Shown here: positions 25,573 through 37,989 of the stretch, in pieces
Position numbering within the stretch: position 1 is the first letter of the stretch
Layout of the letters: each line of letters begins with the position of its first letter
Source of the DNA: Ananas comosus
Taxonomy: Eukaryota; Streptophyta; Magnoliopsida; Poales; Bromeliaceae
Assembly (NCBI RefSeq): GCF_001540865.1
Contig: NC_033622.1
Coordinates: 12,964,797 to 13,028,796, forward strand
Direction: 5' to 3'
Length of the DNA: 64,000 nucleotides
The notes under the pieces: generated by a model
What the model was told of the DNA's origin: nothing
The model's input: the letters and a program-made list of their open reading frames with translations, nothing else
Database searches by the model: none
Position numbers and translations under genes: made by a program

Positions 25573-26018
25573 TTGATTATGCCTTTTACGTGTCCATCAT
25601 TTTGTTCTTGTTTAACCTCAAGAATGAGAAAATAAAAACAGGGAAAACAGGGCTAATTCAAAAAATAAGATAGGATTTAAAACAATCAATTGTTGGACCA
25701 AGAAGTTTTCAAACATAAATGAATTTAGGGAAGGGAAAAGGTCATTTTGGCGCAGGAGATATTCCAGGTAGAAATGTATAATAATACATGGTTTTGAAAG
25801 ATCACATTCCTGTCATTGTGCGGATGATCCTTGATTTTTTTCAGAAAAATTCAAATTTCCCAAATTAATATCCAAATATTCCAACATGCTTAACTTTATT
25901 CTAAATAATGGTTTTTAATAATTGTATATGTTTATGTGAGATATGAAAGTTTTGAATATAATAATAAGCTTAATAAATGAGATAGCCTCGACTTTTCAAG
26001 AAAACAGGAAAATAGAAG

Positions 26019-26225
26019 TGTGAAACAACCGTTGTACTCTAAAAGCTTAAGATGTTGAAAAACGGTCACGTCTGGGCTCGAGACTTTTTAGTCGGCCCAT
26101 GACGTAGGCTTGAATTAAATGGGAGGAAATTAATATGCTAGGAGGCTGGTGTGACTCGAACTCATGACCTCCTGCTCTGGTATCATGTGAAACAACTGTT
26201 GTACTATAAAAGCTTAAGCTGTTAA
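26019..26225 (-). mobile_element. TRIM-like mini LTR element
   Basis: Direct repeats of about 40 bp (26019-26058 and 26186-26225; shared core tgtgaaacaac.gttgtact) enclose about 127 bp. On the minus strand, the repeat ends in ...gtttcaca and is followed at once by tgataccagagcaggagg, close to the tRNA-iMet primer-binding site tggtatcagagc. There is no coding capacity. A second, shorter relative is at 59965-60108. Confidence 0.55.
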
Positions 26226-26396
26226 AGAATAGTGTTTATATAATTTTATATTTAACAAGAAGAATACAATCCGTACACCCTATTTTAGTGTGTACATCGT
26301 GCTCTCCATGATCCAAGAGTTTTAAGGTATACAAATAGTATTGCTAAGAAATTTAAAAACATTAAAGATATAAGCTCTTAAAATTAAAAAAAAATT

Positions 26397-26640
26397 ATTT
26401 TTTCTTTTGACAAAAAGATAGCGAGCTATATTTTTTATTTATTAAGAGGAATAAACTTGCTACAGGAGTGACCGGTGAGGCAACTAGGGCCTCCAGCAAA
26501 AAGACGGTGCTGGATATAATGACGAAAAAGGTAGGAAAAAAAGACAGAAAGGGGGGAGCGGGCAGCAAAAATAAGAAATATAGTGATCAGCAATGCTAAG
26601 TCCTCGCGCCCACGAGAGATTTTATGCCCCACAGAGCCTA
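26397..26640 (-). mobile_element. LINE 3'-end fragment
   Basis: The 3' terminal region is homologous to that of the LINE at 15501: agatagcgagctat, ataaacttgctac, then gaggcaactagggcctc. It is truncated after about 240 bp. A T-rich start (26398-26406) marks the tail. Confidence 0.6.
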
Positions 26641-27380
26641 GATTAGATTAGAGCTTTATCTCTTAAAGATGACACAATTCTGCTCCAGTCAAATTGTCCA
26701 CTAGATAGCCGAAAGCTTCTTAGTGAGCTTCTTTTTCTTTTTTTCTTTTTTTTCTTTTTTTTTTTTTTTTTTTATTTCAGACTACTTCCAATGCCCTTCT
26801 GGATCAGTTCCGCCCGGAGCTCCCTTACACGATCAACATGCAGCGCTCTGAGCAAAAGTGCAAATAATGAACTTGCGACAATAAAATATTGTTCCTTTTT
26901 CTTCCTGCAGTGCTCTTTTTTTTCGTTTTTTCTTTTTTTTTAATGGGAGTCTGGCTTTTGGTACAAACATTATATATTATTCTTTTTGCCCCTTTTTTCC
27001 TTTCTGACTCCGTCTCTCGTAAGGTTGAGGCTTGAGCTATATATTTTGATGGATCGAAACCTTTTTAAATTGGATTTAGATTTAAGGAGTGCATTAGAAT
27101 GACACGCATATGTAGCAATGTACGTTGGCAATTCACCGTTCAGCATTACTTTGAGATTTGTTAAAAAAAAAGATAGCGCACTAACACTTTATTTATTTTT
27201 TAAAGAATAAAATTTAACTAAAAATATAAAATAATTAAAATTTAAATTTAAAAAATTTAGAAACCAACCGTCTGAGTCCTGTCCTCCCGGTCACGGTAAC
27301 GATGGCCGGGTAGTTAGGCGTATATTCCAATCCTGGGAGAGTGCGTACGCACGCCAACTGGAAAAGATTCTTCTGGGACA
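26641..27380. other. Intergenic DNA upstream of the coiled-coil gene
   Basis: Contains poly-T/C tracts at about 26725-26775 and a diverged reverse SINE relic at about 27163-27285. No gene was recognised. Confidence 0.45.
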
Positions 27381-27381
27381 C

Positions 27382-27406
27382 AAAACGAAACGAAACGAAA
27401 CGAAAC
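27382..27406. repeat. (AACGA)n pentanucleotide repeat
   Basis: About five perfect acgaa/aacga units lie some 150 bp before the start codon of the next gene, probably in its promoter or leader. Confidence 0.85.
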
Positions 27407-27557
27407 GGAGGAGCCCCTCGGAAGAAAGTAAACTCCTCTCCCTTTCTTGCGCTGCGCTTCTCCCTACCATCTCATCACCAACCCCCACCACCTACTCCCT
27501 CCTCTCTCTATCTCTCTATCTCTCTGAAGGAAATTAGAGAGAGAAAAGGAGAGAGTG

Positions 27558-28193
27558 ATGGAGGAGGAGGAGGAGAAGAAGCAAGCGTCTCGTGCGCAGA
27601 GCAAGAGAGGCTGCTTGGATTGGCAATTGTCGGAGCAGTACGAGAGGGACATGCTCATGAGCGGCAACGTCCTCTCCGCCCGCGCCGTCCCCGACCTCCT
27701 CCAGAACTGCGACCTCCCCCCTCCCCTCAAGCTCTTTTCGCCCGTCGCCGACGACGAGGAGAAGAAGAGAAAGCCCGAGCCCGGTTATCGCGTCCCTCTC
27801 GGGCAGCAGAGATGGGGAGATTACGGTGAATTGGGGCCGGATCGCGGCGGCGGGGACAACCCCAGCCTGCTGAGGGCTCTGCAGCTGTCGCAGACGCGGG
27901 CGAGGGAGGCCGAGAAGCAGGCCCTGCTTGCGAGGACGACGAATCGGCGGATGGCCGCACTGCTCCTCGAGGAGTCGTTGCGGCTCTCGGCTCATCAGCG
28001 GTGGATAGCGATGCTCGAGATCGAGATCTCTATGCTGCAGAGAAAGGGATTGTGGCAAAAGGAAGAAGACGGAAGGGATGAAGATGCGGCTGTGGCTGCA
28101 GGGGCGGCGGCAGCGGCAACGTGGTGCTTCGCACTGGCCCTCTGCCTCGGCATCGCCGGAGTGGGTTTCGCATTGGGCAGATGTTTATGTTGA
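27558..28193 (+). CDS. Uncharacterised coiled-coil protein with C-terminal membrane anchor
   Basis: A single exon of 211 aa, with the ATG at 27558 preceded by a GA-rich leader. An acidic start (MEEEEEKKQ) is followed by a conserved-looking block DWQLSEQYERDMLMSGNVLS at about 21-40. A charged linker follows, then a long amphipathic helix at about 103-162 rich in Leu, Gln, Arg and Glu, likely a coiled coil. After an acidic spacer comes a hydrophobic Ala/Leu/Gly segment at about 177-206, with only GRCLC after it. This gives the topology of a tail-anchored protein (inference). I do not recognise a named family and no catalytic motif is visible. High GC matches other monocot intronless genes. The closely spaced DEAH-RBR gene is convergent, with about 500 bp between stops. 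Confidence 0.85.
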   Translation: MEEEEEKKQASRAQSKRGCLDWQLSEQYERDMLMSGNVLSARAVPDLLQNCDLPPPLKLFSPVADDEEKKRKPEPGYRVPLGQQRWGDYGELGPDRGGGDNPSLLRALQLSQTRAREAEKQALLARTTNRRMAALLLEESLRLSAHQRWIAMLEIEISMLQRKGLWQKEEDGRDEDAAVAAGAAAAATWCFALALCLGIAGVGFALGRCLC

Positions 28194-28696
28194 TTAGGGG
28201 TCGTAAGCTTATGAGAGGATATAGAGCATCATCATCACAAATTTGTTTACAGGATGAGGATAGGTAGAGATCAAAAGACGAAAGCAAAACTTCTGTAAAT
28301 GAAATATGTGGGAAGCATTTGTTGATCATATGTATTTACCAACGAGAAAAGACAAAAAAAAAAAAGGCAAAAAAAGAAAATCTCTTCATATCGTGAGAAG
28401 TAAATACATATTTTGCATCTTGTTTGTATGTACAGAAGGGAAATACATGTAAGCATAAAGATAGTACTAAAAAGACATTACTCCTATTATTATTATATTA
28501 TAATGATATATAGTCCTACATCCGGATGTCTAATAACATAGTGTAAATATTATTTCTAGTGTTATTTCACTAAGAATTGTACACAAGATCAATAAAATGA
28601 GAGATTTTACAAGAGGAGGAAAAGGATGCTACAATAACTTCGAGAAGAACCCTATTATATACAAGGATAGTCTACAAAATATGAGCACGTTAGGTT
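28194..28696. other. Shared 3' flanks of two convergent genes
   Basis: AT-rich. It must hold the poly(A) sites of the coiled-coil gene (+) and the DEAH-RBR gene (-). Nothing else was seen. Confidence 0.6.
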
Positions 28697-31600
28697 TCAC
28701 ATAATTGCATGGTGTACCGACCTGAGATGATCGTAACAGCTGTCGCTGCAATCGAAGGACTCCAAGCACACCCAGCACAAGTGCTTACCACACAAGCATT
28801 CTACGTGGTTGCACCCTTCTGCCTTCTCAATCGTGTGCCCGCACGAGGGGCAGTCCTTCACGAAATCCTTTCCCTCGCGCCACTCCTCGAGCGACAGATC
28901 GGGATCGACCTTGAACTCCCTGTAGCGCTCGCACGACACAGAAGGGTGGAACTCCATGTGGCACTTGGTGCACGTCTCGACCCCGCAAGCCCCACACACG
29001 AAGGGCCTGCCTGGTTCGCCATCTCGTGGGCAGACCTTGTAGACCGATGGGCAGTCGGGGGTCGGGCAGAACCTGTAGGCCCCGCCACTGGACCCCACGA
29101 ATGCGCCTAAAGAGGCTCTGAACAGCTCCTCCAACTTGTCGCAGGATAATAGAGACCTCAAGTCAACAAGCAATAGAGGCTCGCCGCAACTCTCCTTGGT
29201 ACAGCATAGGGGGAACCTGTCATGGGATCTTATGGCAGACTCACACTGCTCAATTAAACAGTTCCGACAAAAGCTGTGGCCGCATTCTTCGAGCCTGTAC
29301 GGATCTTCAAGCTCGCATAAGCAAATAGGGCATGTGGCCTCTGATGGTTGGATGGCTAAACTTGTGCTGCCAAGAGAGAGCACCAATTCGTTTACAATCT
29401 CTTGTACTCTCTGTTTCAGCTCCTTGCTTCCTCGGACTGAGAGGATATGGAAGCGGGTGTTGAGAAGTACTTCGACCCCTGGTGCCTTTTCCTTCAGCCC
29501 ATGAAGGTCCGGGCCGAACCTTTGAACCACCTCTTTCATTAGATCTGGTGGGAGGCTGCGGTCCCGGAGCCGGATATCGAGTGGCCGATTTTCATGAAAT
29601 GATAGAAGTGACTGGACCAATTTCTCCTCCGCATCAGCCACACCATTGTGAGGTCCAAATACTTTAACATTTAGATTGTACCGGTCGTAGAAAATGTATG
29701 TTTTAGTGGACCGCTCCACGTCCTTCATAAGCGTGGCACCATCACGGGACAGCAGTAACTGTAGAATAGTAGGAGTCAGGCTTTGATGGCTTATAGTCTT
29801 CCCTTTCATCAACTGCTCCAGAGGTTTCCTCAAGTCGGCTATAATCTTCGGACTGTTGGCAGATATCGTTATTCTAATGGAACCATTTACGTTCTTATCT
29901 TGCTTATAGTATGCACCTGCAGAAATGAAAGAGCCAGGATTTCAATTACTCATGGTCGCAAAGATAGCAATGAAGTCCATAAATGTAAGTAAATCTCAAA
30001 TTCTGGGCCACGGCAATAAGCAATGGAAACATTTAACACAGTAAAACAAGAAAAGAAACACAGATAACCTACAGGAATCCTGTTAAAACTAAGCTTGCAA
30101 AATATCTACGTTTGACAGATGCAGCCAATGAATGGGGAAAAAAAAAAACGTTTGTCTCTTCATTAGACCTCCATTCAGCATGTCATCAGAATAGGGTATG
30201 CTCAAATACATTTCAAAGTGAAAGCAACAAAATAGGACAAGTGAAAATGCATTCCGAAGAAACTTAATCTATAGACTGCAAAATATGCACCCTGAATTGT
30301 TTCCATACATCTTGAAGTTTAGCCCATTGTCAAGCTAGTGACATTTGTGTTTCCTTGTACAGAAAGACATTAGAAAACAGGAAAGGTGAAAATGTATATA
30401 CCTTACCTGAACTATACCTGAACTATAGAGCATTTTGAAATGGTTACCTAAACTTCCAAACTTTGATTCTACTTCCTAATCTCTTGCTCCTGATTGCAGT
30501 AAATTGTTTGATAATTTCTGTCAAGCTTTGTTGGAATTAATAGTTTCAGAATATTTCATCAAACAACATAATACTCTGTTAGCTTACATGATATCTCTCA
30601 GAAAGTTTAAAACTAAAATTTCTGATAGGTCAGACATTGTATAAGGTTAGGTAGTGATATCAACATTTCTGAAGTTCAGGTTCCATTTCAAAATTCAGTG
30701 CAGTTCAGGTGAGTCCATTCTAATTTACCAGCAAGGTATGCTCATATTCCATCAGTCATAAACTCAAACCAATGATATGCGTAAACGATGAGCCAGGAAA
30801 GCACATAAATAATAACCAACAACAAGAAAAAGGCAATGCAACTAGGAAGAGACTCAGCTGTCACTAATCAACAAAAATTTACCAGAACAAACACCATATG
30901 CAGTTAATTTAATCATTATGCATGGCTCTAAAGAAGATAGAATCATTAACTTATTGATGGATCAAAAAAGTAATCCTTGCTATAGGTAACTAAAGGCAAT
31001 AAGCATAGAAACAAATACAAAAGAATGTTAGACCCACATACCATCCTGATGCTTAAAACCTTCAAGTAGGTGATCCAATTGCCCCTTAATTACAAAGTAA
31101 ATACGAGACGGACAAGATAAACAGCTGGAAAAAATATGCTGGCACTGTATCTTTTGCCATGGAAAACAGCCAGAAAGTACTTTGCCTTGGATGTGATCCA
31201 AGGCATTTGCTGCCTCTGCATGTAGGCTTCCATCAAAAGTGATCATAGCTTTCACCATGTAATCCTTCGGTTCATAGTTATACACTTCAACCTGAAAATT
31301 GCAGTTTGGGAGATTCTTATTAGGCATGAAAGGCGCAATTTCTTTGACCAGAGCTTCTGCATAAGTAGAAACCGGAAGGTTATTGATGGCATCTCCTCTT
31401 AACAAACGAACACTAAGAATTCTCCTCTTTGTTGCATTCTTAAATGCATCATATACTTCTTGTTCTCCAATATCTTTTGGAATTCCTGTCACAAATAGAC
31501 AATTTGGGTACTTAACACTGACATTACAATTAACATACCTGTCTCCAATAATTAATGCAAAGCAGTCTTTAGCAATAAAATCAACATCCTCCTTTGCGCA

Positions 31601-34600
31601 TGAAACAAGTGCAACTCCCTTGCTGGGCCTATGTAACCAATAAACTTTTGCTCTGACTGTAGGAAATGGTAATGCTTTATGATTGAATGCAGAAACAGGA
31701 AGCACCTTTAAAAAAGAGCCATTCAGTTCCACTTTATTCAGGTTGGCTACAGCATTTTCTGCACCTTCAGGATTAAGAAAAGTTACTTTACCCCACTTAT
31801 TTGATTCTAGGCCCCCTTGTGCATTTGCTGGATGCTTGTGATAATTAGCTATTCCATTGCCACATCTATCCACAATTTTAAGAAGCTCCCTGTCATTTAG
31901 TTCATTTGCCTTTAGATGGAAAATTTCTACTGTAAGGTATCTCTTCTCAAGCTCTAGATGTTTAATTTCAGCACCTGAACCAAACAGTGCAATAGAAGGA
32001 GAACTACCAAGCCCTCCATGGTACAAGCATTTTTCAGTGCATTCATGCCTCATCCATTGTCTTTCACGCTCCAAGGCATTATTAAAAAGGCAGCAAACCT
32101 TTTCCATATCTTTTGCTAAAGCCAGTAACTGAATCTCTCTTTTATCAAAGTCAACGTCAATAGTGATATGATTATCCATGCATTCTTCCTGAATATTAGA
32201 AACAAGGCAGCGTAGGTTATGATTTGATTTGCCACATAACCTTCTAATAAGATTATAACCAACTCCAGTAGTTACATTCATCACCATCTTCTGGCTCTCC
32301 AGCTGAAAAATGTCAAACAGAGGAGGCTGAATCTTATGCAAGCATTCAGAATCAACAGCAGTCACACAGACCAAATAACGACTCGATATACAAAAAATCT
32401 CACCAAAAACCACCCAGCTTGGCCTCTCGCCAAATATTAGCAATGAACAAGAAGGATGAAGTGGAATATATTGCCCTGTTAATGCCACTTTGTAGCCAAG
32501 AACGTCAGATCCAGAATACATTGCTGTATTATCAGCAAGAGACAGGAGTAGAACCTTCTTTAGTGACTTGTCATGTTCGGTAGGTTCATGCCGGTCCCAT
32601 AACCAGTAACTCGGAACGATAACGTTCAGTTCATTCTGAAGACAATTTTCTAGCTCCAGAATAGTATCCCGGCATCTTCTCATTGATTTCGCATTGATGC
32701 TATTCCCCCAACACCATTTGTTCCTATTCTCATGTTCGCTCTCCCATTCCTTGTAAACTGAGAGCAATGTAAAAAGGTCTCCACCACGATGACAGAATGG
32801 CACTTTAAGGCGATCTGCTTTAAATTTCTCCTCGTCAGTACCAACCCTACAAAATATGCTGCTAGAATTTGCCATTACAGCAGCAAGAACTACACCCTCT
32901 TTTCTCAGCCCGCAGCTAAAGCAATCAAGAATGATCTTCCCAAGCCGTGGCTCGACACCTAATTTAACCAAGCAACGGCCAGTTCCAGTTAACTCAAACA
33001 AGCCATTTTTACGAATGACAGCGCCTATTCGGATTAAATTCTGCATCGCTGTGTCAACGGCACATGGGCTTGGGGCATCTATAAACTCAAATTCTCGTAT
33101 GTCCTTTATACCTAAAGCAAGAATTCTTAAGCAGGCAATCCCCAGGTGTACTTTACGGATTTCAGGCTCTTGATGCGGTTGCATTAATTGATAATCATGC
33201 TGCGAATAAAGCCTGTAGCATTTGCCTGGCCCCGTCCGACCTGCTCGACCAGCACGTTGGTTAGCGGAACTTTGGCTAGTGCGGCACACTTTAAGCACAT
33301 TCATCCCATTTTTAGGTTCAAACATGATATCTTTGACCATTCCGGAGTCAACCACATATTTCACACCTTGAATAGTAAGAGAAGTCTCTGCAACATTGGT
33401 GGAAAATATAATCTTTCTTTTTCCTGGGTAGTTCTGAAAAACACGGCTCTGTTCTTCACTAGAGAGCTTCCCATGCATTGGGAGTACAACTGCAGAGGGA
33501 TCACTAAACCTCTCACATGCCCATTCTACTTCCATTTGAGAAGTTAAGAATGCGAGTATACCGCCATCTTCCTCAGTTTTGTGGATTACACTCACCATTT
33601 TAAGCACATCAGAAACATATGAAACCAAAGTAGCGGGAAACTTCAGATTTGAAATATAAGAAATGTCAGAAGATATATCAGGAACATATTTGATTTCAAC
33701 TGGGAAGTTTCTCCCCTTCACATTAAAGGTGCGGCAACTATCAAAGTAGTCTGAAAGCTTCCTTGCATCGGCTGTGGCAGACATTATTATAAGTCTCAAG
33801 TCAAACCTCTTGAGCAGTTTTTTCTTAAGCAATGCCAGTAACATGTCGGTGTTTAAGCTTCTCTCATGTGCCTCGTCAACAATAATATGTGAAATACCAG
33901 CAAGGCTATCATCGTTCATGTAATGTTGCAGAAGACAGTGGTCAGTCATGAATATAACCTTGGAAGGGAAGCACTGTAATGAGGAGAAGGTCGGGTAAGA
34001 AGTCACAGAGTAGTCTTCGTAGCATCCATTAGTTTCCTCTGCAACCCTTTGTGCTAAAGATGTGGAAGCGATTTTTCTTGGCTGAGTACACACTATTGAT
34101 CCTTCGTCAGCTAGTCCAGAATCAGCAAGAAATTGGACCAACTGTGTACTCTTACCCGAGCCAGTCTCCCCAATTAGGACGCTAACCTAAAATTATAGTT
34201 TATAAGAATCAGAAATATTTGCGAATTAATCTACAACACAGACACGTTTTACCTAAAATTACAGGTTATTCATATTGCAAAGGCCACATTTTTTAGGAAA
34301 TTAAATACCGCAATAGTAGAACTTTCAGAACAAATCAATTATACCATCTATTATCAAACATGTACGTGGGCAGAGGTTCTGCAATTTAGTAAATTAAATA
34401 CTGCATGAGACAAAATAAAAGTTAACAAGTGACAAAAAGCGCTTATTTACGAAAGTAGTTCGACAGGAAAGGTTCGAGCGATCATAGTTATTGCATTATA
34501 CCTGATTTGAACTAATATTTCTCAAAATACTTCTTCTGCATGCATAAATTGGGAGGCCCTCCTCGAGCCTTCGGCACTCTCGCAACATCACGGCTTGGAT

Positions 34601-35263
34601 TCGGCCCCAATTCCACTTATCCTCGAACTTGAGCGGCGTAAAAGCGCATTGCTCGCCTTCTCCAACTTCACTCTGAGGCTCTCCGAGATGAGCGAGTACA
34701 CACCCCATGGCCGCTCTGAACTCCTCGAGGTTACCCTTCAACTGCTCCCTCTCGCTCTCGAGCTGCTTCCGATTCGAGCGAAGCTCTCCAAAGCTCTTCA
34801 GCGGATTCCGGCGTCGGAGCATCCCGTCCACTTTCGCGATCTCGACCGTGAGCTTCTCGATCTTCTTGCTACACCTCTCCGCCGCCTCGCCCTTGAGGAG
34901 CGCGTGCGCGTGGCCGGCGAAGAGCGCGCGGAGCCTCGCCGCCTCCTCGCTGGGATCGTAGCGCGCTGCGGATGCGGCGGCGACCCTAGGGCTCAAGTGG
35001 TGGGCGCCCTGGAGGCGGCGCCGCCACAGGAAGACGACGGCGTCGAGCGCGTCGACCTCGCGGCGGTAGCAGAGCCTCCCGGCGAGGGGGCCGAAGGGGT
35101 AGACGAAGAACTCGGCAGGGGGGATCGGGATGGCGGAGACGAGGGTGTCGACGTCCTTGGGGGCGGTGCCCCGCCGCGCGGAGGAGCGGGCGAGGAGCAC
35201 CTCGAACGGCGGCGCGGGGGGCGGGTAGGGGCGGTGGGGGCGCGAGTAGGTCGTCGCCTTCAT
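28697..35263 (-). CDS. DEAH-box RNA helicase fused to RBR ubiquitin ligase (DEAH11/DEAH12-like)
   Basis: Three exons: 35263-34502, 34186-31042 and 29916-28697, giving 1708 aa; phases fit exactly. The N-terminal 254 aa are Pro- and charge-rich with a coiled coil. The helicase core follows: Walker A GETGSGKST at about 260-268 (starting 6 codons into exon 2), VDEAH at about 358, MSATAD, NVAETSLTI and QRAGRAGRTGPGK (motif VI). HA2/OB-like regions follow, and then RRM-like repeats. The C-terminus has RING1 (CPICLCELEDP from about 1498), an IBR (CPTPDCPSVY...) and RING2 (CPSCGHTIEKAEGCNH), in which Cys about 1671 is the expected thioester residue of RBR ligases. All key motifs are intact. The family is plant DEAH11/12, usually about 1,700-1,800 aa with this intron layout. 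Role: presumed RNA unwinding plus E3 activity; substrates are unknown and a chloroplast label for the family is only a prediction. Confidence 0.95.
30408..30716. mobile_element. MITE in intron 2 of the DEAH-RBR gene
   Basis: The ends are imperfect inverted repeats: acctgaactatagagc with gcattttgaaatgg on the left, and ccatttcaaaattcagtgc with agttcaggt on the right. About 300 bp, non-coding, old. Confidence 0.6.
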
Positions 35264-35407
35264 CCTTGCGGCGGCGACGGCGAGGGCGACGGCGGATGAG
35301 GAGGAGGCGAAACCCTAGAATTTTGACGAGGGGGTCCGGGGACGAAGACGAGGGAGAAGGGGAAGAGGAAGTGGGAATAGGAACATGACGGAGAAGCAGA
35401 AGGGGGG

Positions 35408-35415
35408 TTTATATA
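35408..35415 (-). promoter_or_regulatory. TATA box of the DEAH-RBR gene
   Basis: TATATAAA on the minus strand, about 145 bp upstream of the start codon, followed by a GC-rich leader. Confidence 0.5.
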
Positions 35416-35559
35416 GGGAGGAGGACATGGAAAGGAGCGGGGGCCGGGTTCGGATTGCGGTTGGAGAGCAAGGCGCGCGAGAGGGTTTCGGGTGTACTCA
35501 TTATTATTATATACGTGAAGAGGAAATTTAATGGATCGTAAATACATCGAGTGCGGAGT

Positions 35560-37770
35560 GGACCCGGATCACCCGGTACGATTCGGACTAGGAGTATTTA
35601 CAAGGAATTATTTCCTGCACTCGGTGTATCACGCACCTTAACTCATTTTTATATTTTATATAGAGTTAGTTGCATATAGCTCTCTCTAAACAAGATATGT
35701 TCCTACAAAATTTAATTTTTTATTTTTATTCTTTCAAAAATTTTAACGCTTTCAAATATATCTTTACTGTTAGGATCCATTAGAAAAATATAATAAATCA
35801 TAAGTAAAATACATAATTCTGGTTAGTGAATAAGTTAAATTAATATTTTTTACCTCTCTTATATTATTAGATAAATTAATTTTCAAAAGAAAAATTCTGC
35901 AAAATTTTAATAGTTAGAAATATGAATATCATAGGACTATTCGATATGTTTATAGGTAGCTATATACAATTAATCCTTTTATATATATTAAAGTCATAAT
36001 AATAATATAATTTTGATTTATAATTTACATTTATATTTAGAAAGCTTGTTCAGTAATCTGAATAGAAATAATTTTTATTTAATTTATGAAAGGTAATTCT
36101 CTCTCGTTACTTTTTTCTCTATAAAATTTTTAAACATCCTAAAATACAAGTTAGAGACTTTAAAATTTTGCGATCTCTGTAAATAGATTTTCAGAGTACG
36201 GTTTATACACGGGGTGCACGCAATAATGTGGCGTAAAATCCAATGGGGGTTGGAGCCACGACGCCTTGGGTACCAAGGAGTCGGAGTATTCGAGAAGGGG
36301 CTGTGTCAGTGCTGAGTCCTTTTTGACGGGGCGGTGAAGGGACACCACGAAGATCAACTGCTCCTGATAGAACAATGATCGTACGGTCTACAAAAATCGT
36401 AAAGTATTCCAATAATAACAATTAATTAAACTAAACATATTTTAGGCTTCCACAAAAACTAAAATTTTTCAGTACACTATCGTCTTGAAATTATTTTATT
36501 AGGTTTTTTTTTTTTAACATAACTTGGCACACCAAAGTTCAACCTTTGCCTCTCTCAATATAAATTCAAAAAGAACAAATTTTGCAAATAAAAAAATTTG
36601 GCACCAATTAGTAAAATCAGTAATCAGAGACAAAATTATTAGAAATCTACAAACTATATGTGGTTGGTCCAACTTAGAGATCTGATAGTTAAATATAATT
36701 AGAAGTAGAATATAATTGAAATACACACATCTGAAAGTAGAGTACTTATAATTACATGTGTCTTATCCAGTTGATTATAATAGAAATTGCTACAAGCGAA
36801 ATAATTTGTTTAGTTATATATAGTTGAGAAGTGTATTTTTAAATTTTTATTATTTTGTATATGAGATAAAATTACCTTTCATATAAAATAAAAGGCAATT
36901 TTTATTAAAAAAGTAATTAGAAAAATAAGCTTATGTTTTGTTTATAATTACTCTCCTAAGTTGGAACTGCTGCCAATTTAGGCATAGTTTTAACTGTTGT
37001 AGTTGAGTTTCGTACAATTTCAACTACAAAAGTTAAATTCACATTCGTCAATTAAAGCACTGAATTTAAATATGTATGTAATTATAGCTGCAATACAGTT
37101 ATATTTTTATACAACCAAATAATAATCTTTTACCAGTACAAAGTTAGATTAGTTATACAATTAAAGCTCGAGACCATTTCGCTTTCACAATTCCGACCAA
37201 ACAAACAAACTCTAAACTCGTCCAATATTCTCTTATTCTTAGCCTTTTGTCAATTAGAAGTAAATATCGAAGATTAAAATATTATTCTCTATCTACATGC
37301 TTTAAATCTTTGAAGAATTTTTTTTCGGACAATGTATCTTCAGAGAGTGGTCCTACGGGCCAATGGACCTACAGGTCAACATGCAGGAAAGAAAAATAAC
37401 ATAATAAAAGGTCTTATATTAAATAATAAATAGTACACAAACTAATGAGATTGTCATACACTAGTATAGTAGTACTGTGAATCCACATGAATCCCTTTAT
37501 TTCAACTAGTTTTTTTGAGCTTCACTTTCGAAGCAATGCTTTATTCCATTATTCTTATCTTCAAAACTAGCTCTCTCTCCGACAGAAGAAAAGGAAAAAG
37601 CAGTGAAAAAAATTCATTCCAAGATTTGCCTTCTTTTATTTAAGCTTTTTGTAGGGAAAATGCTAAGATTTATTTATCATGTTTCCAAAGAATAATGATT
37701 AATTAACTTAGGAGGTAAGCTCACCGATTGGCCACTTGTATGAATATATGAAGAGTTTTTTTTCTTCTCA
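35560..37770. other. AT-rich intergenic DNA
   Basis: No gene was recognised. A GC-richer island at about 36195-36380 has a minus-strand open frame of about 70 codons (VKKDSALTQPLLEYSDSL, then PPLDFTPHYC). It looks like a fragment of a protein-coding repeat, but its family is not known to me. Confidence 0.4.
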
Positions 37771-37774
37771 AAGG

Positions 37775-37925
37775 AAAAAAAAAAAAATTCTAAAGAACTT
37801 TATTTTCAGAAAAAAATATTACATGCTGTCTATTTTATTCATTTTTTAGAAATAAACTTAATTAAAAATATGAAGCAATTAAAATTCGAACTAAAAGACA
37901 TTCTATGCGACAACGACACTGAGGT
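37775..37925 (-). mobile_element. SINE relic, reverse copy
   Basis: Tail and body motifs are diverged (acatgctgtctattttatt, aaataaacttaattaaaa), and a weak box B follows (aattcgaact). Confidence 0.5.
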
Positions 37926-37989
37926 AGTCAATCATTTATTTGTGGGTTTTGTCTACAGTAGATTTTTGCCATTTTGCATCTTGAAGAAG

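Noticed and set aside
31383..33547. Four plus-strand open frames of 86-119 codons inside the helicase gene
   Set aside because: They are antisense to conserved helicase and linker sequence, with no independent evidence.
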